From the NCBI GenBank assembly GCA_017880715.1, contig JADGRT010000228.1:1-5552 (forward strand): a stretch of 5,552 nt of DNA, given 5' to 3'. A program made the position numbers and the translations under genes. Below are positions 1 through 5,552 of this stretch, piece after piece. Origin of the DNA: Verrucomicrobiia bacterium. Its GTDB lineage: Bacteria > Verrucomicrobiota > Verrucomicrobiia > Limisphaerales > UBA1319. Below the pieces are notes generated by a model. It made no database searches. It was not told where the DNA came from and saw nothing but the letters and a program-made list of their open reading frames with translations. Within the stretch, counting starts at the first letter, position 1. Each line of letters opens with the position of its first letter.

Positions 1-19
1 CCGGTTTCGGGCAAAGAAT

Positions 20-42
20 GCGGCGCTCTGCCGAGTCGCCGC
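20..42. repeat. Imperfect hairpin, possible dispersed repeat
   Basis: The sequence reads GCGGCGCTC, a TGCC loop (29-32), then GAG-T-CGCCGC. It folds into a nine-base-pair, GC-rich stem with one bulged T at 36. No T-tract follows, so it does not look like an intrinsic terminator. It lies in a stretch (1-112) with no convincing gene; frame 1 is open from the window edge to a TAG at 109-111, but its 36 codons resemble no protein I recognise. From memory, similar GCGGCGCTCTGCCGAGTCGCCGC strings recur between genes in some Verrucomicrobiota genomes. The hairpin is seen directly; its being a dispersed repeat is recollection and inference. Confidence 0.4.
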
Positions 43-119
43 TACGCCGGCAAGGTGTTGAAATCGTCTCTTGGTTGTCGAAGTAAACAAGGCAATCGGG
101 TAACAGTTTAGCTTGTATT

Positions 120-136
120 GTGATTACAGTAACCAC
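120..136. promoter_or_regulatory. Near-perfect inverted repeat, putative antitoxin operator
   Basis: GTGATTAC and GTAACCAC flank a central A at 128. Seven of the eight positions are complementary; the mismatch is A123 against C134. The repeat ends three bases before the ATG at 140. AbrB/MazE-fold antitoxins bind short palindromes near their own start and repress transcription, so this is the natural candidate operator for the adjacent gene. Its position also argues for the ATG at 140 over the in-frame TTG at 113, which would place the palindrome inside the coding region. No clear -35/-10 pair is visible nearby; TATTGT at 116-121 is at best a weak -10. Confidence 0.4.
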
Positions 137-139
137 GTT

Positions 140-409
140 ATGAAAACCAGCGAACTCAGCGTGACGCGCGTGGGCAATTCGCGCGGCGTGCGGCTGCCGG
201 CCGAGGTGCTGCGGCGCTACCGGGTTGGCGACACCCTGATCATGGAGCAACGGCCTGATGAAATTGTCTTGCGGCCAAAACGCAGCCGCTCGCAGAAATT
301 GACTTGGGCCGAAACCTACCAGCAGATGGCCCAGGCGGATGAAGATTGGTCCGATTGGGAATCACTGCCGGAAGGATTGGCCGACCTGGCGGGCGCGACG
401 GGCAAATGA
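140..409 (+). CDS. AbrB/MazE/SpoVT-family antitoxin, no toxin partner
   Basis: This 89-residue cytoplasmic protein looks like the DNA-binding antitoxin of a type II toxin-antitoxin pair. Residues 4-47 form the swapped-hairpin AbrB/MazE domain, with the typical core VTRVGNSRGVRLPAEVL, a following RVGD turn and the strand EIVLRPK. Residues 48-89 form an acidic, tryptophan-rich tail (TWAETYQQM, DWSDWESLPEGL) of the kind that wraps around and neutralises a MazF/PemK-type toxin. I chose the ATG at 140 because the domain starts just after it. A TTG at 113 would add nine residues that look unrelated to the family. No clear Shine-Dalgarno sequence precedes the ATG. The inverted repeat at 120-136 suggests autoregulation. 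Oddly, no toxin gene follows: only 70 bases separate it from the glycosidase. The family call is firm; an antitoxin role for this orphan copy is inferred. Confidence 0.85.
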   Translation: MKTSELSVTRVGNSRGVRLPAEVLRRYRVGDTLIMEQRPDEIVLRPKRSRSQKLTWAETYQQMAQADEDWSDWESLPEGLADLAGATGK

Positions 410-479
410 ACCGCTGCGGCAGTTGATCTCGGAAATGTATGGGGAACCCTAACAAAGCGGCGCCTGCTCCGGAGTTTTT
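406..479 (+). other. Toxin-less gap; possible toxin-gene scar
   Basis: In many toxin-antitoxin operons the toxin starts on an ATGA overlapping the antitoxin stop, and ATGA is present here at 406-409. The frame from that ATG reads MNRCGS and stops at 424-426. MazF/PemK toxins often begin with a short M-(N/K)-R-G stretch, so this could be the stub of a deleted toxin. In another frame, bases 417-452 read RQLISEMYGEP before a stop, which could be the tail of a lost protein or chance. The gap is far too short for a toxin of about 110 residues. It otherwise carries the ribosome-binding site of the next gene, and I see no convincing promoter. Confidence 0.25.
467..474 (+). promoter_or_regulatory. 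Ribosome-binding site of the GH27 gene, within a palindrome
   Basis: GGAG at 471-474 lies five bases before the ATG at 480 and is a good Shine-Dalgarno match, which fixes that start. It is the right half of the perfect eight-base palindrome CTCCGGAG and is followed by five T residues. Without a loop, the palindrome is unlikely to fold on itself. Confidence 0.6.
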
Positions 480-2078
480 ATGAAACATCTAATCACGTTT
501 CTTTTGTTGGCTTTTGCCGGCTCTGGTTGGGCCGCCGAAACGGTTCCTTTGTCCACCCTCGATTTGTCTAAAATGCGGCAAGGCTGGGGCACACCTCAAA
601 TCGATCGATCCGTCACCGAGATCCTAACTCCCCAGCCGCCGCGCGCCCCGCGCATCAACGGCGCGAAAGTCTTTGGGGTGCGGCCGGGATCGCCTTTCCT
701 GTTCACGATTCCCGCGACCGGGGATCGACCGATGAAATTCGCAGCGGACCGTTTGCCCAAGGGATTAAAGGTGAATCCCGACAATGGCCAAATCACCGGA
801 GTTCTGGCTAATCGTGGCGAGTATCAGGTGATCCTCCGAGCCGCCAATGCCTTGGGCAAGGCGACGCGGCCGTTCAAGATTGTTTGTGGGGACACGCTGG
901 CTCTCACGCCGCACATGGGTTGGAACAGTTGGTACATCTGGGAGAACCACGTGACGGATAAAGTCATGCGCGATGCCGCCGATGCCATGGTCAGCAGCGG
1001 CATGCTCAACCACGGTTACATATACGTGAACATCGACGATTGTTGGGCGGTGAAGCCGGGATCGAACGACGCCACGCTGCAAGGCGAGCCGCGGGATGCT
1101 CAAGGCAAGGTCAATTCCAATCCGCGGTTTCCAGACATGCGGGCGCTTACCGATTATATTCACAGCCAGGGGCTCAAGGCGGGGATCTACACCTCGCCGG
1201 GACCGCTGACGTGCGCCGGACATGTGGGCGCCTATCAGCACGAGGAACAGGACGTGCAGCGGTTTGCCGAATGGGGATTCGATTTCCTGAAGCATGACTG
1301 GTGTTCGTACGGCGAGGTGGTCAAAAACCCGGACCGTGCGGCGCTGCAAAAACCGTACCGCCAAATCAGCGAAATGCTTCGCCGCCAGCAACGTGATATC
1401 GTTCTGAATCTCTGCCAGTATGGCATGGGCAAGGTTTGGGAATGGGGACGCGAGGTCGGCGGCAACAGTTGGCGGACAGCCGGTGATCTGGGACAGACTT
1501 TTGAGGGGATTGCCACCGGCTTGTTCCGCGACGGCTTTGATGTTTACTCGATTAACCAATTGCACAAGTTCGGCGGTCCCGGGGCTTGGAACGATCCGGA
1601 TTACTTGCTCCTGGGGTATCTCAGCAACTGGAAAGGCCAAACGGCTCCGACGCCCTTGACACCCAACGAACAATACACCCAGGTTTCGTTATGGTGTCTG
1701 GTGGCCGCGCCCTTGATTTTCAGCGGCGATATGACCCGTCTCGACGCCTTCACCTTGAACCTGCTGTGCAACGACGAAGTCCTCGAAGTGGATCAGGATC
1801 CGCTCGGCAAGCCGGGGCGTCGCGTGGCCAAGACGGAAGATCTCGAAGTGTGGGCCAAAGAGATGGAGGACGGCAGCAAAGTCGTGGGCCTGTTCAATCG
1901 CGGCGAGATGGAAATGACCGTGGCCGCAAAATGGTCGGATTTGGGAATCCAGGAAAAACAGCGCGTGCGCGATTTATGGCGTCAGATAGGACTGGGCAGT
2001 TTTGACCAACAATTCCAGGCCAGTGTGCCGCGTCATGGCGTCGTGCTGGTGCGGATGTGGCCTCTCCACCGGCCGTGA
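480..2078 (+). CDS. Secreted GH27 alpha-galactosidase-like glycosidase with NEW1/He_PIG domain
   Basis: This 532-residue enzyme should release terminal alpha-linked galactose from oligo- or polysaccharides with retention of configuration. Residues 1-19 are a signal peptide (K2-H3, a leucine-rich core, cleavage near GWAA), so it is exported. Residues 25-45 resemble the start of an NPCBM domain that is then missing. Residues 55-135 match the He_PIG-associated (NEW1) segment, with PRINGAKVFGVRPG, followed by an Ig-like He_PIG repeat (LPKGLKVNPDNGQITG). The catalytic barrel begins at GWNSW (147-151). It carries the substrate-binding pair D186-D187 in NIDDCW, the nucleophile D273 in FLKHDWC and the acid/base D336 in WRTAGD. 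C245 and C275 fit the conserved family disulfide. Residues 440-530 form the C-terminal beta-sandwich. Both acidic residues at 186-187 are Asp, as in true alpha-galactosidases. Q313 replaces the Glu found in the human enzyme, so beta-L-arabinopyranosidase or another GH27 specificity remains possible. It lies 14 bases upstream of a GH2 gene, presumably in one transcript. Confidence 0.9.
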   Translation: MKHLITFLLLAFAGSGWAAETVPLSTLDLSKMRQGWGTPQIDRSVTEILTPQPPRAPRINGAKVFGVRPGSPFLFTIPATGDRPMKFAADRLPKGLKVNPDNGQITGVLANRGEYQVILRAANALGKATRPFKIVCGDTLALTPHMGWNSWYIWENHVTDKVMRDAADAMVSSGMLNHGYIYVNIDDCWAVKPGSNDATLQGEPRDAQGKVNSNPRFPDMRALTDYIHSQGLKAGIYTSPGPLTCAGHVGAYQHEEQDVQRFAEWGFDFLKHDWCSYGEVVKNPDRAALQKPYRQISEMLRRQQRDIVLNLCQYGMGKVWEWGREVGGNSWRTAGDLGQTFEGIATGLFRDGFDVYSINQLHKFGGPGAWNDPDYLLLGYLSNWKGQTAPTPLTPNEQYTQVSLWCLVAAPLIFSGDMTRLDAFTLNLLCNDEVLEVDQDPLGKPGRRVAKTEDLEVWAKEMEDGSKVVGLFNRGEMEMTVAAKWSDLGIQEKQRVRDLWRQIGLGSFDQQFQASVPRHGVVLVRMWPLHRP

Positions 2079-2092
2079 ATACCGGACCCATT

Positions 2093-5000
2093 ATGAAACT
2101 CGAATTCCCGACCTTCCAGAAGGCCGTTGTCCTGCTGGTCCTTTCGGCAATCCTCGAGCCCGTTTTAGGGCTGGCCGCGGCGAACCGCATTTCCCTGGCC
2201 GGTTCGTGGCGGTTTCAGCTCGATCGTGAAGCGGGCGGCGTCGAAAACCGATGGTTCGAACGCACGCTGGCGAATCATCTGCAATTGCCCGGCGCCCTGC
2301 AAAACCAGGGCTTCGGCGACGAGATCACCGTGGACACCCAATGGACCGGCGAGGTGGGCACCGATCGCTGGCTTCAGGGGGCGCAGTACGAGAAGTACCG
2401 TCAACGCGGCAACCTCAAGGTGCCGTTCTTTCTCCAGCCCGAGCGGCATTATGTCGGGGTTGCCTGGTACCAGCGCGACCTCCCCATTCCCGACTCCTGG
2501 CAGGGACAACGCGTCGTGTTGACCCTCGAACGCGCCCATTGGGCCACGCGCGTCTGGCTGGATGGCAGGGAAGTCGGCGCCAATCGAAGCCTCTCCACCC
2601 CGCATGTCTATGACCTAGGCATCGGCCTCGCCGCCGGACGGCATGCACTGACCATTCGCGTGGATAACGGCATGATCGTCAACGTTGGTTCCTGGGCGCA
2701 CAGCGTCTCCGATCATACGCAGGGAAATTGGAACGGGATTATCGGACGCCTCGAGCTTTCCACGACCAGCCCGGTCTGGATCGACGACGCACAGGCATAT
2801 CCTAATGTCGCGCAGAAATCCGTCAGGTTGAAAATTCGTCTCGGCAACGCCACCGGCAAACCCGGCGGCGGCACGCTGAAAGTCGGCGCGCAAAACCTGC
2901 CGGTAAAATGGGAGGCCAACGGCGGCATGGCGGAAATGGAAGTGGCGTTGGGAGACAAAGCCCGGCTCTGGGATGAGTTCACCCCGGCGCTGCACAAACT
3001 GGCGATCCGGCTCACGGGCGACTCGGCTGATGACCGATGCACGGTTTCTTTTGGCTTGCGCGAACTGGGCGTCACCCCGGATCGGTTGTTCACCATTAAT
3101 GGCCGTAAGACCTTTTTTCGCGGCACCCTGGAGTGCTGCATTTTTCCGCTCACCGGCTATCCGCCCACCGATGTCGAATCCTGGAAACGCGTCATTCGCG
3201 TTTGTCAGGCGCATGGATTGAATCATATCCGCTTTCATTCCTTCTGTCCGCCCGAGGCGGCGTTTGTGGCGGCGGATGAACTGGGTTTCTATTTATCGGT
3301 TGAGATCGCGGCTTGGACGGAGGTGGGAGATGGCAAACCGATTGACTCGTGGCTGTACGGCGAGGCCACCCGTGTGCTGAAGGCTTATGGCAACCATCCC
3401 TCGTTTGTCATGATGGCCTATGGCAACGAGCCGAGCGGAAAGAATCATCCCCAGTGGCTGGGCGAGTGGGTCAACCACTGGAAAAAGGCCGATCCGCGCC
3501 GGCTCTACACCAGCGCTTCCGGCTGGCCCGCGGTGCCGGAAAACCAGTACCACGTCTCCCCGGCGCCCCGCGGGCCCAAAGGCTGGCTCGGTAAAGACTA
3601 CCGCGCCGACGTTCAAACCGGACGAAGCCGGCGCGATGCGGTTGGCGCCATCGACGTCCCCGTGATCGTTCATGAAATGGGCCAGTGGTGTGTCTATCCG
3701 AACTTCGATGAAATCAAGAAATACACCGGTCCGCTCAAGGCTAAAAACTTCGAGATCTTTCGCGATTCATTGGCCGAACACGGCCTGTTGAATCAGTGGC
3801 GTGATTTCCTGCGCGCTTCCGGACGGCTGCAGGTCCTTTGTTACAAGGAAGAAATTGAAGCGGCTTTTCGCACGCCCGGCGTGGGCGGCGTGCAGTTGCT
3901 CGACCTCCACGATTTCCCGGGCCAGGGCACCGCGCTGGTCGGCGTGCTCGATGCCTTCTGGGATTCCAAAGGCTACGTCAAGCCCGAGGAATACCGCCGT
4001 TTTTACCATACCACCGTGCCACTGGCGCGGGTGACCAAACGGGTTTGGACGACCGATGAATCTTTCCGGGCCGACGTCGAAATCGCTCATTTTGGTCCGG
4101 CGCCGCTGCCGGATGCCGAGCCTTATTGGAAGCTCGTGAATGGAGCAGGCAAAACGATGCGGCACGGTGTCCTGCCCCCCCAAACCATCCCGGTTGATCG
4201 CGGCATTGCCCTCGGGCAAATCCCGATTGATTTGGCCCAACTGCCTGCGCCGGCCCAATACAAGCTCATCGTTGGCTTGAAAAACACGCCCTTCGAAAAC
4301 GACTGGAACCTGTGGGTTTACCCCTCCAAACCCGCGATCGAAGAACCCGCCCAGGTGCTGGTGACCAACCTTTTCAATGAAGCGGTCGTGGCTCATTTGG
4401 ATGCGGGCGGCAAGGTGTTGCTGTTGACGCCGACGCTTCCTCCCGAGCACCCCAAAGGCTCGTTTACTCCCATCTTCTGGAACCGTTACATGTTTAATTC
4501 CCAGTCCGGTCAGACCTTGGGCCTCCTTTGCGATCCCGAGCATCCCGCCCTGCGTGATTTTCCCACGGACTTCCACAGCGACTGGCAATGGGAAGACATC
4601 GTGACCCGTTCGCGCGCGGTGGTCATGGACTCGCTGCCCAAAAAGTTGAGGCCGATCGTGCAGGTCATTGACGATTGGAACACCAACCGCAAGCTGGGAC
4701 TGGTCTTCGAATGCCGCGTCGGCTGGGGCAGTCTGGTGCTCTGTTCCGCCGATTTGGAGCAGGATTTGGATCGTCGTCCCGCCGCACGCCAACTTCGACG
4801 CAGTCTGCTGGCTTACATGGCGGGCGACAAGTTCCGACCGACACAGGCCGTGACCAAAGACGATCTGGCGTCCTTGTTCCAGCGCACCCGGATTTCCAAC
4901 TTGGTCAAGCTTGGCGCGAAAGTGGTGGCCGCCGATAGCGAGGACCGCGAAAATGGTCATCTGGCGGCCCATGCCATTGACGGCGATCCCGACACCATCT

Positions 5001-5332
5001 GGCACACCCGTTGGCAACCGGCGCCCGATCCCATGCCGCATTATCTCACGATTGACTTGGGGCGCGTCGTAACCCTGAGCGGCCTCACCTGCCTGCCGCG
5101 ACAAGATATGGCCAATGGTCGTATCGCCGAGTGCGAAGCCTATGTCAGCAACGATCCTCAGGTTTGGGGTTCGCCCGTTGCCAAGGCGCGCTGGCAAAAC
5201 AGCGAATCGACGCAGCGCCTGCCGTTCCCGCAGCCGGTGACCGCTCGTTACCTCAAGTTCGTGGTCAAATCGGAGGCGAATACAAACCCGTTCGCGGCGG
5301 TGGCCGAGTTGGACGTGATTCTGAAAGACTAA
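2093..5332 (+). CDS. Secreted multidomain GH2 beta-galactosidase-like glycosidase with discoidin domain
   Basis: This 1079-residue protein is a retaining GH2 exo-glycosidase, most likely acting on terminal beta-galactosides or a related beta-sugar outside the cytoplasm. Residues 1-30 look like a signal peptide (K2, K10, a hydrophobic run from 11 to 21, cleavage near LGLAAA). The ATG at 2093 is preferred because an in-frame GTG at 2057 would overlap the preceding gene and add 12 unlikely residues before the signal. The modules, in approximate order, are: a GH2 sugar-binding jelly roll (31-225; AWYQRDLPIP, GNWNGIIGRLEL); an Ig-like domain (226-326); the TIM barrel (327-640) with acid/base E446 in AYGNEPSG and nucleophile E528 in VIVHEMGQW; a second Ig-like domain (641-745); a Rossmann/glutamine-amidotransferase-like domain (752-912; GGKVLLL, WGSLVLCSADL); and an F5/8 type C (CBM32-like) domain (930-1079; AIDGDPDTIWHTRW, YLTIDLG). 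The 82-residue catalytic spacing fits GH2. The subgroup and exact sugar are unknown; beta-glucuronidase or beta-mannosidase activity cannot be excluded. The ribosome-binding site is weak, which suggests translational coupling to the GH27 gene. Confidence 0.88.
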   Translation: MKLEFPTFQKAVVLLVLSAILEPVLGLAAANRISLAGSWRFQLDREAGGVENRWFERTLANHLQLPGALQNQGFGDEITVDTQWTGEVGTDRWLQGAQYEKYRQRGNLKVPFFLQPERHYVGVAWYQRDLPIPDSWQGQRVVLTLERAHWATRVWLDGREVGANRSLSTPHVYDLGIGLAAGRHALTIRVDNGMIVNVGSWAHSVSDHTQGNWNGIIGRLELSTTSPVWIDDAQAYPNVAQKSVRLKIRLGNATGKPGGGTLKVGAQNLPVKWEANGGMAEMEVALGDKARLWDEFTPALHKLAIRLTGDSADDRCTVSFGLRELGVTPDRLFTINGRKTFFRGTLECCIFPLTGYPPTDVESWKRVIRVCQAHGLNHIRFHSFCPPEAAFVAADELGFYLSVEIAAWTEVGDGKPIDSWLYGEATRVLKAYGNHPSFVMMAYGNEPSGKNHPQWLGEWVNHWKKADPRRLYTSASGWPAVPENQYHVSPAPRGPKGWLGKDYRADVQTGRSRRDAVGAIDVPVIVHEMGQWCVYPNFDEIKKYTGPLKAKNFEIFRDSLAEHGLLNQWRDFLRASGRLQVLCYKEEIEAAFRTPGVGGVQLLDLHDFPGQGTALVGVLDAFWDSKGYVKPEEYRRFYHTTVPLARVTKRVWTTDESFRADVEIAHFGPAPLPDAEPYWKLVNGAGKTMRHGVLPPQTIPVDRGIALGQIPIDLAQLPAPAQYKLIVGLKNTPFENDWNLWVYPSKPAIEEPAQVLVTNLFNEAVVAHLDAGGKVLLLTPTLPPEHPKGSFTPIFWNRYMFNSQSGQTLGLLCDPEHPALRDFPTDFHSDWQWEDIVTRSRAVVMDSLPKKLRPIVQVIDDWNTNRKLGLVFECRVGWGSLVLCSADLEQDLDRRPAARQLRRSLLAYMAGDKFRPTQAVTKDDLASLFQRTRISNLVKLGAKVVAADSEDRENGHLAAHAIDGDPDTIWHTRWQPAPDPMPHYLTIDLGRVVTLSGLTCLPRQDMANGRIAECEAYVSNDPQVWGSPVAKARWQNSESTQRLPFPQPVTARYLKFVVKSEANTNPFAAVAELDVILKD

Positions 5333-5347
5333 ACAAAGCAGTTGAAT

Positions 5348-5389
5348 CACGGAGACACCGAGATTTCAACGTTGCGGCCGAGGTCTCCG
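5348..5389. repeat. Short tandem plus inverted repeat in the 3' intergenic gap
   Basis: CACGGAGA (5348-5355) is followed directly by CACCGAGA (5356-5363), an imperfect eight-base tandem. CGGAGAC (5350-5356) is also the exact inverted complement of GTCTCCG (5383-5389), and CCG (5358-5360) can pair with CGG (5375-5377) inside it, giving a long imperfect hairpin. There is no T-tract, so this is a weak candidate terminator on either strand. CACGGAGACACSGAG-type strings are familiar to me as dispersed intergenic repeats in several environmental phyla, including Verrucomicrobiota. That is memory, not a search. The rest of the 5333-5453 gap shows nothing I can name. Confidence 0.35.
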
Positions 5390-5453
5390 ACGCGGGTTGC
5401 GACAGGTTGGCGGTGAGGCATTCAATCCATTCGAACACCTGAATTGCGAAGCA

Positions 5454-5543
5454 TGGCGGAAGGGACAGGAATCGAACCTGCGGATGAGTTACCCCATCTC
5501 CTGATTTCGAGTCAGGCGCCTTAGACCACTCAGCCACCCTTCC
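5454..5543 (-). tRNA. tRNA-Ser(CGA), reads UCG
   Basis: Read on the minus strand, the 90 bases give a complete class II tRNA. The acceptor GGAAGGG (5543-5537) pairs perfectly with CCCTTCC (5464-5458), followed by discriminator G and an encoded CCA (5456-5454). The anticodon stem is CCTGA/TCAGG around the loop CTCGAAA, giving anticodon CGA (5509-5507). The variable arm is 18 bases (5499-5482) with a GATG/CATC stem, the long arm expected for serine. The T-arm is GCAGG-TTCGATT-CCTGT. The gene converges on the glycosidase pair. Its promoter must lie beyond the right edge, as only nine bases remain. Confidence 0.97.
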
Positions 5544-5552
5544 CACCGTTTA

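Noticed and set aside
1..111. Open frame from the window edge to a TAG at 109-111
   Set aside because: The 36 residues resemble no known C-terminus and overlap a GC-rich hairpin, so it is more likely repeat-like intergenic DNA than the end of a gene, although a truncated upstream gene cannot be fully excluded.
765..1673. Minus-strand open frame of 302 codons opposite the GH27 gene
   Set aside because: It is antisense to the conserved catalytic barrel and its translation shows no family motif or plausible start context.
2057..2092. GTG start for the GH2 gene at 2057
   Set aside because: It would overlap the GH27 gene by 22 bases and put MASPPAVNTGPI before an obvious signal peptide; the ATG at 2093 places the signal at the N-terminus.
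3767..5350. Minus-strand open frame of 527 codons opposite the GH2 gene
   Set aside because: It lies wholly antisense to a well-supported gene, has no recognisable domain, and reflects the codon bias of the GC-rich opposite strand.
5350..5389. Intrinsic terminator for the glycosidase operon
   Set aside because: The stem is only seven pairs with a 26-base interior, and no run of T follows on either strand.
5333..5453. Integration (att) site or mobile-element insertion at the tRNA-Ser 3' end
   Set aside because: tRNA 3' ends are common integration targets, but there is no integrase and no duplicated tRNA 3' segment in the window.
5265..5546. Minus-strand open frame of 93 codons over the tRNA
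   Set aside because: Its first half (MGRVAEWSKAPDSKSG...) is a translation of the tRNA-Ser gene itself, a familiar annotation artefact; the rest is antisense to the GH2 tail.

Overview
The window reads as GC-rich bacterial chromosome. It holds two secreted glycosidase genes in tandem, flanked by a small MazE-like antitoxin gene on the left and a serine tRNA on the right. The organism is probably a Gram-negative polysaccharide degrader of the Planctomycetota-Verrucomicrobiota-Chlamydiota group. Verrucomicrobiota is my best guess. It rests on the enzyme architectures (an alpha-galactosidase with NEW1/He_PIG domains; a GH2 protein with a C-terminal discoidin domain) and on two intergenic scraps that resemble dispersed repeats of that phylum. 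No marker gene confirms it.

Layout, left to right. Bases 1-139 hold a strong imperfect hairpin (20-42) and a near-perfect inverted repeat (120-136) that sits directly in front of an AbrB/MazE-type antitoxin gene (140-409). The toxin gene expected downstream is absent. An ATG overlaps the antitoxin stop codon, but its frame closes after six codons. After a 70-base gap comes a GH27 alpha-galactosidase-like gene (480-2078). It is followed after only 14 bases by a 1079-residue GH2 beta-galactosidase-like gene (2093-5332). The 121-base gap 5333-5453 holds a small tandem and inverted repeat and no recognisable gene or T-tracted terminator. The minus-strand tRNA-Ser(CGA), with an encoded CCA end, fills 5454-5543 and converges on the glycosidase pair.

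How the genes work together. Both glycosidases begin with signal peptides and are almost certainly co-transcribed. GH27 enzymes remove terminal alpha-linked galactose (some members remove beta-L-arabinopyranose). GH2 enzymes remove terminal beta-linked sugars such as galactose, glucuronate or mannose. Together they look like an exo-acting debranching set for a galactose-decorated plant or algal polysaccharide, working outside the cytoplasm. No transporter, regulator, sulfatase or SusC/D-like gene lies in the window, so the substrate cannot be fixed. I see no clear new system here. The points most worth a second look are the toxin-less antitoxin with its putative operator, the apparent loss of an NPCBM domain from the GH27 enzyme, and the six-module GH2 protein.
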